Shown here piece after piece: positions 44,679 to 55,996 of a DNA stretch of 64,000 nucleotides (the stretch's first letter is position 1; each line of letters opens with the position of its first letter). The position numbers and the translations under genes are program-made. This stretch comes from Planococcus liqunii (GTDB lineage: Bacteria; Bacillota; Bacilli; Bacillales_A; Planococcaceae), in NCBI RefSeq assembly GCF_030413595.1, contig NZ_CP129238.1, forward strand, positions 1,178,001 to 1,242,000. The letters run 5' to 3'. The notes beneath the pieces are model-generated. The model was not told the DNA's origin, did no database searches, and was given only the letters and a program-made list of their open reading frames with translations.

Positions 44679-45281
44679 TTATTTTTTGTCTTCCAACATT
44701 TTGTTGCGCGTGATGATTTGGTCAACCAAACCGTATTCAACTGCGCGTTCAGCAGTCATGAAGTTGTCGCGGTCAGTGTCTTTAGAAATCACTTCAAGCG
44801 GCTGGCCAGTACGTTCTGACAGGATTTCGTTCAATTTTTCGCGAAGGTGCAAGATGCGTTTCGCGGCAATTTCGATTTCTGTCGCTTGCCCTTGAGCTCC
44901 GCCAAGCGGTTGGTGAATCATGACTTCAGCGTTCGGAAGTGCATAGCGTTTGCCTTTAGTTCCGGCTGCAAGAAGGAAAGCACCCATTGATGCCGCCATA
45001 CCGATGCAGACGGTCTGTACGTCAGGCTTGATGAACTGCATAACATCATAGATCGCCATACCGGCAGTGATGCTGCCGCCCGGGCTGTTAATGTAGATGG
45101 AAATATCTTTATCCGGATCTTCAGCTTCAAGGAAAAGGAGCTGAGCTACGATTGAGTTGGCAACATTATCATCGATTCCGCTGCCGAGCATGATGACACG
45201 GTCTTTCAACAAGCGCGAATAAATATCGTAGGCGCGTTCGCCTCTGCTTGTCTGTTCAATTACTGTAGGAATTAAATTCAT
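44679..45281 (-). CDS. clpP: ATP-dependent Clp protease proteolytic subunit
   Basis: 200 residues. ATG at 45281 has AGGAGGAAC upstream; the frame extends 18 bases more without a site. Ser98 in 'GMAASMGAF' and His123 in '[10 protein letters not shown]' are visible, with Asp near 172 in 'KDTDRDNFM'. It forms tetradecameric chambers used by ClpC/ClpX for protein quality control, ComK turnover and removal of tmRNA-tagged proteins. It is controlled by a CtsR operator over the promoter. Confidence 0.98.
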   Translation of the reverse strand: MNLIPTVIEQTSRGERAYDIYSRLLKDRVIMLGSGIDDNVANSIVAQLLFLEAEDPDKDISIYINSPGGSITAGMAIYDVMQFIKPDVQTVCIGMAASMGAFLLAAGTKGKRYALPNAEVMIHQPLGGAQGQATEIEIAAKRILHLREKLNEILSERTGQPLEVISKDTDRDNFMTAERAVEYGLVDQIITRNKMLEDKK

Positions 45282-45347
45282 AAGATAGTTCCTCCTCATA
45301 ATAGGTAATGGTCATTTCCTGCTGAAAGTTCTTCCAGCTGTATTAAT

Positions 45348-45377
45348 ATCATACACATCTTGGTCAATGAAGGTCAA
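45348..45377 (-). promoter_or_regulatory. Sigma-A promoter of clpP
   Basis: Minus strand: TTGACC (complement of 45372-45377), 18 bases, TATGAT (complement of 45348-45353). Confidence 0.7.
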
Positions 45378-45378
45378 A
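45362..45378 (+). promoter_or_regulatory. CtsR operator of clpP
   Basis: GGTCAATGAAGGTCAAA: two direct heptads (GGTCAAT and GGTCAAA) separated by 3 bases, one mismatch from the CtsR consensus GGTCAAA-NAN-GGTCAAA. It overlaps the clpP -35, the expected position for repression relieved by heat or thiol stress. Confidence 0.85.
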
Positions 45379-45401
45379 TCTAACGAATTATAAAAAGGTG
45401 C

Positions 45402-45430
45402 TTGAAAACTTTTTTTATTATGGTTATAAT
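45402..45430 (+). promoter_or_regulatory. Promoter of tRNA-Arg
   Basis: TTGAAA (45402-45407), 17-base spacer, TATAAT (45425-45430), 24 bases before the tRNA. Confidence 0.85.
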
Positions 45431-45453
45431 AGAAAAGTCGTTAACGACCAAAC

Positions 45454-45525
45454 GCCCTCGTAGTGTAATGGATCACACGTAAGATTCCGGTTCTTAAAAT
45501 GGAGGTTCGATTCCTTCCGAGGGCA
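45454..45525 (+). tRNA. tRNA-Arg(CCG)
   Basis: A 72-base cloverleaf can be drawn by hand: acceptor GCCCTCG/CGAGGGC, D-stem GTGT/ACAC, anticodon stem TAAGA/TCTTA with loop TTCCGGT (anticodon CCG, reading CGG), T-arm GGAGG-TTCGATT-CCTTC, discriminator A. The 3' CCA is not encoded. Single tRNA with its own promoter and terminator. Confidence 0.9.
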
Positions 45526-45540
45526 TATAAAAAGTGAAGA

Positions 45541-45575
45541 CCCGATTTGCCTCTCCAAGGCAAATCGGGTTTTTT
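45541..45575 (+). terminator. Terminator of tRNA-Arg
   Basis: CCCGATTTGCC (45541-45551) pairs with GGCAAATCGGG (45559-45569), then TTTTTT. Confidence 0.92.
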
Positions 45576-45708
45576 GTGCTGTTAAAAAGTTATAACGGAA
45601 ATTCATTCCCAATAATTAAGGGAAGGAATAAAATTCCAAAAATAATTGTTGTAATGCTTTATACTGAAGAAGAATAAATTTTGGACAAACTACTGAAGAG
45701 GTGAAGCA

Positions 45709-46287
45709 TTGAAAAAACAATTGATTCCTTTTATGATTGTCATTGCATTTATTGTAATAGCAGCTGCGATTTTAATCCCGAGCTACAACAGTTTCGTACA
45801 GCTTGAAGAAGCGGTGGACGAATCGTATGCACAGCTTGAAAATCAATTGCAGCGAAGACATGACTTGATTCCCAACTTGGTGGAAACCGTTAAGGGATTC
45901 GCCGGCCAGGAACAGGACATTATCGATAGTGTCACAGAGGCGCGTTCGAATTTGGCCGGTGCAAAGGGCGTAAGTGAACAAGCCGGTGCAGATGCCGAGT
46001 TGAGCGGCGCTTTGAGCCGGCTGCTGGCAGTAGTAGAGAACTATCCGGAAATTCGTTCCAGTGAAAACTTCCAGCAGCTTTCGGATGAGCTGGCAGGCAC
46101 GGAAAACCGGATTGCGGTAGCCAGACAGGATTTTAATGGAACGGTTTCCGGATTCAACCGCAAAGCAAAAAGTTTTCCTGGCAATGTAGTTGCCGCTGTT
46201 TTCGGATTTAGTGAAAAACAATATTTTGGAGCAGACCCGGATGCTTCAGACGCTCCGGAAGTAGACTTTGGAAGCACCAAGGAATGA
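45709..46287 (+). CDS. LemA family protein
   Basis: 192 residues, TTG start after GAAGAGGTG. One N-terminal membrane helix (about 6-25), then a long helical extracytoplasmic or cytoplasmic domain with the LemA core 'QLQRRHDLIPNLVETVKGFAGQE' (residues about 47-69), 'EARSNLAGAK', 'ENYPEIRSSENFQQLSDELAGTENRIAVARQDFN' and 'FPGNVVAAVFGF'. The following gene (TPM domain) overlaps by ATGA; LemA-TPM pairs are a common arrangement. The role is unclear, perhaps envelope stress. Confidence 0.92.
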   Translation: MKKQLIPFMIVIAFIVIAAAILIPSYNSFVQLEEAVDESYAQLENQLQRRHDLIPNLVETVKGFAGQEQDIIDSVTEARSNLAGAKGVSEQAGADAELSGALSRLLAVVENYPEIRSSENFQQLSDELAGTENRIAVARQDFNGTVSGFNRKAKSFPGNVVAAVFGFSEKQYFGADPDASDAPEVDFGSTKE

Positions 46288-47039
46288 TGAAGAAATGGAT
46301 GGTTCTGTTTGGGATTTTCAGTTTTATGGCTGCGGCTCCTGTCCTAGCTTTTGAATTTCCCGAATTGGCAGGGGATATTTACATTCAGGACATTGCCGGC
46401 GTATTAACTCCTGAAGAAGAAGAGGAACTGCGGCAGTTGGGAAGAGAGCTTGAAGATGCCACCACGGCTCAGCTGGCAGTGATGGTTGTCCCGACACTGG
46501 ACGGTGAACCGATTGCTGATTATGCGGTGGAAGCCCTCCGGCATTACGGAGTAGGGACAAAAGAAGAAAATAATGGCGTGCTCATGGTCGTTTCGACTGG
46601 AGACCGGGAAATTTACATTTCTACCGGTTACGGCCTTGAAGCCGTTCTGCCAGATGGCAAAGTGGGACGGATCCTGGATGACTATGCCGTTTCCCACCTT
46701 AAGCAAAATGATTTTGGCGCGGGAATAAAAGATACCTATAAAGCGCTTCATGAAGAAATAGGAACAACTTATGGCTGGGATGCGGAGCTGGCAGTTCCAC
46801 AGCCGTTAACTCAGCAGCCGAGTGGTGCTGAAGAAAAGGATGTATGGCTGATTCCTCGGCTCATCCTCGTCGGCATTTTTGTCATCTGGATCCTCGTTTC
46901 TTTATTTGGCGACGGGGCCGGGAGAGGCAATAGCAAAAGTGCAGGAAAAAGAAGTCCGTCAAGTTCCCGCCGAAGCAGCAGTTCGCGAAGCGGCCGCGGC
47001 GGTTCCGGAGGCGGAGGCGGTGCCGGCCGCAAATTCTGA
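46284..47039 (+). CDS. TPM-domain membrane protein (YgcG-like)
   Basis: 251 residues. Signal peptide (1-22, ending 'AAPVLAF'), TPM domain (about 30-160) with 'IQDIAGVLTPEEEEELRQL', 'NGVLMVVSTGDREIYISTGYGLEAVLPDGKVGRILDD', one membrane helix (about 190-210, 'LIPRLILVGIFVIWILVSLF'), and a Ser/Arg/Gly-rich tail ending 'GGSGGGGGAGRKF', typical of this family. It is translationally coupled to lemA. The start could equally be the second ATG, 3 bases on. The function is uncertain; related domains act in photosystem or envelope protein maintenance. Confidence 0.9.
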   Translation: MMKKWMVLFGIFSFMAAAPVLAFEFPELAGDIYIQDIAGVLTPEEEEELRQLGRELEDATTAQLAVMVVPTLDGEPIADYAVEALRHYGVGTKEENNGVLMVVSTGDREIYISTGYGLEAVLPDGKVGRILDDYAVSHLKQNDFGAGIKDTYKALHEEIGTTYGWDAELAVPQPLTQQPSGAEEKDVWLIPRLILVGIFVIWILVSLFGDGAGRGNSKSAGKRSPSSSRRSSSSRSGRGGSGGGGGAGRKF

Positions 47040-47054
47040 AGAAAGAGGGAAAAC

Positions 47055-47285
47055 ATGATTACTTTATACACACGGCCCAACTGTCCGTTATGCGACGAGG
47101 CAAAAATGATGATGGAACTCGTAAGAGAAGATTTTCCGTTTGAGTACGAAGAAGTCAATATCGAGAGCGACGATGCCCTCCATGAAAAATACATGCTGAT
47201 GATTCCTGTCGTTGAAAAAGACGGGGAAGTGGCCATTTACGGAAACGTCGGCTATATCGAACTGCTGGAAGCGTTAGAATTTTAA
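47055..47285 (+). CDS. Glutaredoxin-family thioredoxin-fold protein
   Basis: 76 residues. ATG after GAAAGAGGG. 'LYTRPNCPLCDEAK' gives a CPLC redox motif (Cys9/Cys12) and 'MLMIPVVEKDGE' the cis-Pro loop, so it is a minimal thioredoxin fold of the YfcA-type glutaredoxin-like group. It lies 15 bases after the TPM gene and 108 bases before cggR. The physiological partner is unknown. Confidence 0.88.
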   Translation: MITLYTRPNCPLCDEAKMMMELVREDFPFEYEEVNIESDDALHEKYMLMIPVVEKDGEVAIYGNVGYIELLEALEF

Positions 47286-47298
47286 CGCTTCTTTTTAT

Positions 47299-47327
47299 TT
47301 GCATTTTAATAAGTGATTCGCTAGAAT
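47299..47327 (+). promoter_or_regulatory. Promoter of the cggR-gapA operon
   Basis: TTGCAT (47299-47304), 17-base spacer, TAGAAT (47322-47327). The CggR operator begins 8 bases downstream. Confidence 0.8.
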
Positions 47328-47334
47328 GTAACTA

Positions 47335-47372
47335 GTGGGACATAAAAATAACAAGTGGGACAAAAAACGTCC
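47335..47372 (+). promoter_or_regulatory. CggR operator
   Basis: Two direct repeats, GTGGGACA-TAAAAA-TAAC and GTGGGACA-AAAAAC-GTCC, offset by 20 bases. This matches the known CggR operator plan (two GGGACN6TGTC-like halves) and its position just after the promoter. The first half has a weaker right end. Confidence 0.85.
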
Positions 47373-47393
47373 AGCTCGAAATGGAGTGAACGA

Positions 47394-48437
47394 ATGGATC
47401 CATTAACGGAAGCGAAAAAAAAGCTGATGCCGGAAATGACCGAGCTCCTGAAGAAACGTTATCAGATCCTGCAGACGATTGGATTGGAACAGCCGATTGG
47501 CAGGCGGACGTTAAGTGAACTTGCCGGCATGACAGAACGGGATATTCGGAAAGAAACGGATTTACTGCGAAACCAGCAGTTGATTGAAGCCAGAACTTCC
47601 GGCATGTATGTTTCGGTACAAGGCGAGGAAGTGCTGGAAGCTTTAAAAGATTTCATGCGCGAAATGGCTGGCTTGTCAGACATGGAAAAGCAGCTGAAAT
47701 CGATTTTAGGCATCACAAGAGTGCTCATTCTGCCGCAAGACAGCGATGACATTCCAGCAGTGAAGGCAAACATTGGCAAAGAAGCAGCCCGCTTATTGGA
47801 AACAAAGTTCCCACTGTATAAAAAAATTGCAGTGACCGGCGGCAGCACGATGGCCGCCATTTCGAAAGAAATCACTGCAGATAAGAAAGACGCCTCTTTG
47901 CAATTTATTGCGGCAAGAGGCGGACTTGGCGAAGATGTGCTGCATCAAGCCAATACCATTGCTTCTTTGTTCGCTGAAAAAACGGGCGGAGCCGTCAAAA
48001 CGCTCTACCTGCCGGATCATTTAAGTGCGGAAGCGTACGAGATGATGATGCGGGAACCGGTGATCAAGGAAATGATGGAGCTGTATGATCAGACAGAAGT
48101 AGTTGTCCATGGCATCGGCAACGCTGAAGAAATTGCGCTGCACCGCAAGTCTTCGGTGGAAGAGGTCAATCGCATCCGAAACGGCGGAGCGGTCAGCGAA
48201 GCGTTCGGCTATTACTTCGACAAAGAAGGAAATGTAGTTTACCGCATCCGCACAGCGGGAATTCAAATGGAGCAGGTTCAAAACGCACCATTTATCCTGG
48301 CGGTTGCAGGGGGACGTTCAAAAGCGACAGCGATTCTCTCGTATTTCAAAATTGCACCGCCGCAGACGACCTTAATTACAGATGAAGGTGCAGCACGAAA
48401 AATAATCGAGTTAACTCAAAAACAGGAGGAATTTTAA
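47394..48437 (+). CDS. cggR: Central glycolytic gene regulator CggR
   Basis: 347 residues. ATG at 47394 with GGAG upstream; a GTG at 47355 in the same frame lies inside the operator and is rejected. N-terminal helix-turn-helix (about 30-90, 'GRRTLSELAGMTERDIRKETDLL') and C-terminal sugar-binding domain of the SorC/DeoR type ('VTGGSTMAAISKEI', 'GGLGEDVLHQANTIA', 'FILAVAGGRSKATAIL'). It represses its own operon until fructose-1,6-bisphosphate binds. The stop codon abuts the gapA ATG. Confidence 0.96.
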   Translation: MDPLTEAKKKLMPEMTELLKKRYQILQTIGLEQPIGRRTLSELAGMTERDIRKETDLLRNQQLIEARTSGMYVSVQGEEVLEALKDFMREMAGLSDMEKQLKSILGITRVLILPQDSDDIPAVKANIGKEAARLLETKFPLYKKIAVTGGSTMAAISKEITADKKDASLQFIAARGGLGEDVLHQANTIASLFAEKTGGAVKTLYLPDHLSAEAYEMMMREPVIKEMMELYDQTEVVVHGIGNAEEIALHRKSSVEEVNRIRNGGAVSEAFGYYFDKEGNVVYRIRTAGIQMEQVQNAPFILAVAGGRSKATAILSYFKIAPPQTTLITDEGAARKIIELTQKQEEF

Positions 48438-49442
48438 ATGACTTTAAAATTAGCTATTAACGGATTCGGCCGTATCGGACGTATTGTATTCCGCCAAGCA
48501 TTGGCAAACGAAGAAGTGGAAGTAGTGGCAGTAAACGACTTGACTGACGCAAAAATGCTTGCTCACTTGCTGAAATATGATTCAATCCACGGCACATTGG
48601 ATGCAGAAATTTCATCTGAAGGCAATGATTTGATTGTCAACGGCAAGAAAATCCATGTCTACTCTGAAAAAGATCCGGCGAACCTTCCATGGGCTGAAAA
48701 CAACATCGATATCGTAATTGAATCTACTGGATTCTTCACAAATGCTGACGATGCGAAAAAACACATCCAAGCAGGCGCGAAAAAAGTTATCGTTTCTGCA
48801 CCAGGCAAGAACATGAAAACTCTTGTGATGGGCGTTAACCACGAAAGCTACAACCCGGAAGAAGACGATGTGATTTCAAACGCATCTTGTACAACTAACG
48901 GCCTTGCAGGAATCTCTAAAATCTTGAACGACCGTTTCGGCATCAAAAAAGCGATGATGACAACAATCCACTCGTACACAAACGACCAGATTCTTTTGGA
49001 CTCACCGCATAAAGATTACCGCCGTGCACGTTCTGCTGCAGAATCAATGATTCCGACTACTACAGGAGCTGCAGTTGCAGTAACAAAAGTATTGCCGGAA
49101 CTTACTGGCAAACTAGACGGTATGGCAATCCGCGTTCCTACACCAAACGTATCCTTGATCGACTTGGTTGCAGAACTTGAAACAGATGTGACAAAAGAAG
49201 AAGTAAATGCTGCACTTAAAGAAGCAATCGACAAAGACGAAAATGCATTCTTGAGCTACAGCGAACTTCCATTGGTTTCACGCGACTACAACGGCGTTAC
49301 AGCTTCCTCAACTGTGGACTTATTGTCTACAATGGAACTTGGCGGAAACATGGTAAAAGTTCTTGCATGGTACGATAACGAATCCGGTTATTCTGCACGA
49401 TGCATCGACATTGCTTTGCACATGTACAAAACAGGTTTGTAA
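48438..49442 (+). CDS. gapA: Glyceraldehyde-3-phosphate dehydrogenase
   Basis: 334 residues. NAD site 'INGFGRIGRIVFR' (8-20), catalytic Cys151 in 'SNASCTTN', His178 in 'TIHSYTNDQ'. ATG directly follows the cggR stop, with AGGAGG at 48424-48429. Codon use is visibly more biased than in cggR, as expected for an abundant protein. In B. subtilis the cggR-gapA transcript is cleaved so that gapA mRNA accumulates (known); the sequence does not show this directly. Confidence 0.98.
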   Translation: MTLKLAINGFGRIGRIVFRQALANEEVEVVAVNDLTDAKMLAHLLKYDSIHGTLDAEISSEGNDLIVNGKKIHVYSEKDPANLPWAENNIDIVIESTGFFTNADDAKKHIQAGAKKVIVSAPGKNMKTLVMGVNHESYNPEEDDVISNASCTTNGLAGISKILNDRFGIKKAMMTTIHSYTNDQILLDSPHKDYRRARSAAESMIPTTTGAAVAVTKVLPELTGKLDGMAIRVPTPNVSLIDLVAELETDVTKEEVNAALKEAIDKDENAFLSYSELPLVSRDYNGVTASSTVDLLSTMELGGNMVKVLAWYDNESGYSARCIDIALHMYKTGL

Positions 49443-49476
49443 TCCCAAAATCATAGCTTAATTTCCGATGAACCTC

Positions 49477-49482
49477 TATAAT
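49477..49482 (+). promoter_or_regulatory. Possible pgk promoter (-10 only)
   Basis: TATAAT at 49477-49482 between gapA and pgk; the 17-base-upstream position (TAGCTT) is a poor -35. If used, transcription would start about 6 bases before the hairpin at 49495. Confidence 0.4.
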
Positions 49483-49494
49483 GAAAGAGGGTAA

Positions 49495-49531
49495 AGGGGG
49501 TGGGGATCATACCCCGCCCCCTTATTTTTTT
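49495..49531 (+). terminator. GC-rich terminator hairpin between gapA and pgk
   Basis: GGGGGTGGGG (49496-49505) pairs with CCCCGCCCCC (49512-49521, one T-G), loop ATCATA, followed by TTATTTTTTT. A textbook intrinsic terminator inside what is otherwise one operon; it would lower pgk-eno expression relative to gapA. Confidence 0.88.
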
Positions 49532-49553
49532 AAATCGAACGGGAGGTATTTTC

Positions 49554-50738
49554 ATGTTGAATAAGATGACGATGAAAGACGTGGACTTAAAAGGAAAACG
49601 TGTATTTTGCCGAGTAGATTTCAACGTACCGATGTCAGAAGGAAAAGTGACGGACGACACACGGATCCGTGCAGCTGTACCAACAATTGAATATCTGGTT
49701 GAAAATGGAGCAAAATTGATTTTGGCAAGCCATCTGGGACGGCCAAAAGGCACAGTCAACGAAGACATGAGACTCGCGGCAGCGGGAGCCAAGTTAAGTG
49801 AGTTATTACATAAAGAAGTAAAGAGCCTCGATGAATCGATCGGGCCAAAAGTTGAACAGGAAATCGCTTCAATGAACGATGGCGACATTGTTTTATTGGA
49901 AAATGTCCGGTTCCACCCAGGCGAAGAAAAGAATGACGAAGAACTGGCCAAAGCGTTTGCTGCCTTGGCGGACGTATTTGTCAATGACGCATTCGGAGCC
50001 GCACATAGAGCACATGCTTCGACGGCTGGAATTGCAAAGCACTTGCCATCCGTTTCAGGCTTGCTGCTGGAAAAAGAACTGGATGTACTGGGGAAAGCTT
50101 TATCCGACCCGGAACGTCCGTTTACCGCAATTATCGGCGGAGCCAAAGTAAAAGACAAAATCGGCGTTATCGACCATTTATTGGACAAAGTTGATAATCT
50201 GTTGATCGGCGGCGGTCTGTCGTATACGTTCACGAAAGCACAAGGCCATGAAATCGGCACGTCGCTTCTTGAGGAAGATAAGATTGAACTCGCACAGTCG
50301 TTCATCAAAAAAGCGGAAGAAAAAGGCGTCAAGCTTTACCTTCCGGTCGATGTAGTGGTAACGAAAGAATTTTCGAATGACACGGAAACAAAAGTGGTCC
50401 CGATTAATGAAATCCCGTCTGATTGGATGGGCCTCGATATTGGGCCAAAGACCGTTGAACTGTATTCAGACGTCATCATGAATTCCAAATTGATTATCTG
50501 GAACGGACCGATGGGCGTGTTCGAAATGAGCTCATTTGAGAATGGCACCAAATCTGTAGCGCAGGCTATGGCAAAAACAGAAGCGTATACCGTAATTGGC
50601 GGAGGCGATTCAGCCGCTGCAGTTGAACAATTTAAAGTTGCTGATCAAATGGATCATATTTCCACAGGCGGCGGTGCTTCCCTTGAATTTATGGAAGGCA
50701 AAGAATTGCCAGGCGTAACGGCATTAACCGACAAATAA
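49554..50738 (+). CDS. pgk: Phosphoglycerate kinase
   Basis: 394 residues, same as B. subtilis. ATG at 49554 after CGGGAGG. '[15 protein letters not shown]' (N-domain signature), '[10 protein letters not shown]', '[12 protein letters not shown]' (ATP site) and '[12 protein letters not shown]' are intact. Makes ATP and 3-phosphoglycerate. Confidence 0.98.
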   Translation: MLNKMTMKDVDLKGKRVFCRVDFNVPMSEGKVTDDTRIRAAVPTIEYLVENGAKLILASHLGRPKGTVNEDMRLAAAGAKLSELLHKEVKSLDESIGPKVEQEIASMNDGDIVLLENVRFHPGEEKNDEELAKAFAALADVFVNDAFGAAHRAHASTAGIAKHLPSVSGLLLEKELDVLGKALSDPERPFTAIIGGAKVKDKIGVIDHLLDKVDNLLIGGGLSYTFTKAQGHEIGTSLLEEDKIELAQSFIKKAEEKGVKLYLPVDVVVTKEFSNDTETKVVPINEIPSDWMGLDIGPKTVELYSDVIMNSKLIIWNGPMGVFEMSSFENGTKSVAQAMAKTEAYTVIGGGDSAAAVEQFKVADQMDHISTGGGASLEFMEGKELPGVTALTDK

Positions 50739-50752
50739 AAGGAGTGGTTTTT

Positions 50753-51506
50753 TTGAGAAAGCCGATCATTGCAGGAAACTGGAAAATGTATAAAACTTCT
50801 GCAGAAGCTAAACAATTTGTAGAAGAAGTAAAAGGACTTGCACCTGATGCAAGCAAAGTGGACTCAGTTATCTGTGCCCCTGCACTTTATCTTCAACAGC
50901 TTGTGGCGTCAACCGAATCAAGCGCTCTTCAAATCGGTGCACAAACCATGCACGAAGAAAAAGAAGGCGCCTTTACCGGCGAAGTCAGCCCGGTGCAATT
51001 GAAAGACCTGGGCGTCAACTACGTCATTATCGGGCATTCAGAACGCCGCCAATATTTCAATGAAACAGACCAATCGGTAAACAAAAAAGTAGTGGCTGCT
51101 TTTGAACACGGCATCACACCGATTATGTGTGTAGGCGAAACGCTTGAACAGCGCGAAAGCGGCGAAACCGGTTCTGTAGTCGAAGCGCAAGTGGAAGCTG
51201 GACTTGCAGGACTTTCTGAACAGCAAGCAAGTGAATTGGTAATTGCCTATGAGCCAATCTGGGCAATTGGAACAGGCAAAACAGCAACGGCAGAAGATGC
51301 CAATGAAGTTTGCGGCATCATCCGCAAGAAAGTCGCTTCACTATTCAATGAGGAAACTGCACAAAACATCCGCATTCAATACGGCGGCAGTGTAAAACCG
51401 GCCAACATTGAAGAATTGATGGGCATGGAGCATATTGACGGAGCACTTGTTGGAGGAGCCAGCCTTGAAACCGATTCTTTTGTAAAACTATTAGAGGCGG
51501 GATCGC

Positions 51507-51514
<8 letters not shown>
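50753..51514 (+). CDS. tpiA: Triose-phosphate isomerase
   Basis: 253 residues. TTG start at 50753 (AAAGGAGTGG upstream), giving '[15 protein letters not shown]' with Lys12-type active residue. His in '[10 protein letters not shown]' and Glu in '[14 protein letters not shown]' are present, as is 'QYGGSVKP'. Overlaps gpmI by 8 bases. Confidence 0.98.
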
Positions 51515-54351
<2,837 letters not shown>

Positions 54352-54381
54352 GGTATAAGGGACCCTTTCGTTCTGTTGCTA

Positions 54382-54410
54382 TTGTCATAGTTCGGAGTTT
54401 TTGGTAAACT
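54382..54410 (+). promoter_or_regulatory. Promoter of secG
   Basis: TTGTCA (54382-54387), 17-base spacer, TAAACT (54405-54410). Confidence 0.65.
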
Positions 54411-54449
54411 TGTTCTTGTTGTGAAAGTTCTTTTCAGGAGGTGGAATTT

Positions 54450-54677
54450 ATGCATACGTTGTTAATGACATTACTCGTCATCGTATCGCTCGCTTTAATC
54501 GTTGTCGTATTATTGCAATCAGGAAAAAGTGCAGGTCTTTCAGGAGCCATCTCCGGTGGAGCAGAGCAACTTTTCGGCAAGCAAAAAGCCCGTGGTTTGG
54601 ACCTAGTCCTTCAACGCGTAACGATTGTACTTGCTGCCTTATTCTTTATTCTGGCTATCGCCGTTACAAAAGTTTAA
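54450..54677 (+). CDS. secG: Preprotein translocase subunit SecG
   Basis: 75 residues with two membrane helices (about 4-22 and 53-74) and the conserved loop '[31 protein letters not shown]'-type segment (seen in parts from 23 to 52). ATG at 54450 after AGGAGGTGG. SecG assists SecYE-mediated export. secG-est-rnr-smpB-ssrA is the conserved Bacillus order; here a repeat locus interrupts it after secG. Confidence 0.95.
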   Translation: MHTLLMTLLVIVSLALIVVVLLQSGKSAGLSGAISGGAEQLFGKQKARGLDLVLQRVTIVLAALFFILAIAVTKV

Positions 54678-54688
54678 TGTGGATAATC

Positions 54689-54725
54689 AAAACGCCTGAC
54701 CATTTACTGGTTAGGCGTTTTCTTT
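54689..54725 (+). terminator. Terminator of secG
   Basis: AAAACGCCTGACCA (54689-54702) pairs with TGGTTAGGCGTTTT (54708-54721), then CTTTT. Confidence 0.9.
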
Positions 54726-54775
54726 TAAATAGGGTGAAAAATTTTAGCTTTGCTTTTGTATATTCCTGATATTCC

Positions 54776-54880
54776 GCAAACCAGCTGCGCTTTCCTGCGG
54801 GCTTGCGCCGAACTAACTCGAACTGACGTCCGAGTGGATTTCGGCACTTCGCTATCCTGCGGGAGTCTCCGCTGGTTTGC
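54776..54880 (-). repeat. Palindromic intergenic repeat, copy 3
   Basis: Perfect 10-bp inverted ends GCAAACCAGC (54776-54785) and GCTGGTTTGC (54871-54880). Interior blocks GCGCTTTCCTGCGGG and CCTGCGGGAGTCTCCGC match copy 1 in the same orientation. Non-coding. Confidence 0.78.
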
Positions 54881-55001
54881 TCCATATCTTTAGATGCTTT
54901 AATAAAAATGATTAACATGAAAATTGATGACAATACAAATTGTTGGCTATTTAATTGAACTTCATTTGTATGACCATATGCATGTATGATGAATGAGCGT
55001 A

Positions 55002-55105
55002 AGGCGGCGACTCCAGCGGGAGCAGCGTAGCGACATGAGCTGAAGGCCCCGCAGGAAGCGCAGCGACGAGGAGACTGAAGCCATGCCCGCGGAAAGCGTC
55101 CGCCT
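55002..55105 (+). repeat. Palindromic intergenic repeat, copy 4
   Basis: Ends AGGCGG and CCGCCT are inverted. Contains GCGACTCCAGCGGG, GAAGGCCCCGCAGG, GCGACGAGGAGACTGA and GCCCGCGGAAAGCGTC, the blocks that define the family here. It faces copy 3 across 121 bases of unrelated AT-rich DNA. Confidence 0.8.
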
Positions 55106-55224
55106 GAAGCGATTTCATCAACCCTTCTAAGGGTAAGACAAAGATTTTACCTGATATATTAATGGTCTTTAAAGAATAAAATATACAGTTCAACTAAGTT
55201 AGATTGAATGAATGGAGGATATTT

Positions 55225-55971
55225 ATGCGAGTTTCGCAGCCAAAACCATTTTTCTTTAAAGCAGGGCCGAGAGCGGTCTTGTTGCTTCACGGATTTACAG
55301 GGAATTCAGCTGATGTCCGGATGCTTGGGCGATTCCTTGAAAAACAAGGGTATACGTCTTTAGCGCCCCATTACGCAGGGCACGGAGTGGAGCCGGAAAA
55401 ACTGCTTCCGACCGGTCCTGAAGACTGGTGGAAAGACGTTGAAAACGCTTATAATCAGTTAAAAGATGAAGGGTACGAGGAAATTGCGGTGGCCGGATTG
55501 TCGCTCGGCGGCGTATTTACCTTAAAGATAGGGTATACATTCCCTGTAAAGGGGCTAGTCACGATGTGCGCACCGATGCATATGAAGACGACCGATCTGA
55601 TGTATGAAGGGGTTGTAAAATATGCCCGTGAATACAAGAAATATGAAGGAAAAGACGAACACGTTATCGAAGAAGAAATGAAGAAGTTTCAAGAACGCCC
55701 GATGGAGTCATTGGCGGATTTGCGGAAACTGATTGGCCATGTGAGAGAACAGGTCGATCATGTGTACGCACCGTTATTTGTCGTCCAGGGGTCATTAGAT
55801 GATGTGATCGACACAGATTCTGCCAATATCATTTATGAAGAGGCGGAATCATTCCAGAAAAACATTAAGTGGTATGAGAAATCAGGGCATGTCATTACGC
55901 TAGGCAAAGAAAAACAGCAATTGCATGAAGACATCTTAGCATTTCTCGAATCGCTTGATTGGAGCGTGTAA
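55225..55971 (+). CDS. est: Carboxylesterase (Est30-type)
   Basis: 248 residues, alpha/beta-hydrolase. ATG at 55225 after TGGAGG. Ser93 in 'AGLSLGGVF', Asp in 'QGSLDDVID' and His in 'SGHVITLG' form the triad; 'LLHGFTG' gives the oxyanion hole. The family hydrolyses short- to medium-chain esters in vitro; the physiological substrate is unknown. rnr starts 25 bases on, so they are co-transcribed. Confidence 0.93.
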   Translation: MRVSQPKPFFFKAGPRAVLLLHGFTGNSADVRMLGRFLEKQGYTSLAPHYAGHGVEPEKLLPTGPEDWWKDVENAYNQLKDEGYEEIAVAGLSLGGVFTLKIGYTFPVKGLVTMCAPMHMKTTDLMYEGVVKYAREYKKYEGKDEHVIEEEMKKFQERPMESLADLRKLIGHVREQVDHVYAPLFVVQGSLDDVIDTDSANIIYEEAESFQKNIKWYEKSGHVITLGKEKQQLHEDILAFLESLDWSV

Positions 55972-55996
55972 GACCGTCAAAGAGGAGGAAATCAGT

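Noticed and set aside
45424..45612. 62-residue minus-strand frame over the tRNA
   Set aside because: Antisense of tRNA-Arg and its terminator, a common false ORF.
49451..50332. 293-residue minus-strand frame
   Set aside because: Shadow of pgk, Ser/Pro/Phe-rich as expected of the reverse of an acidic gene.
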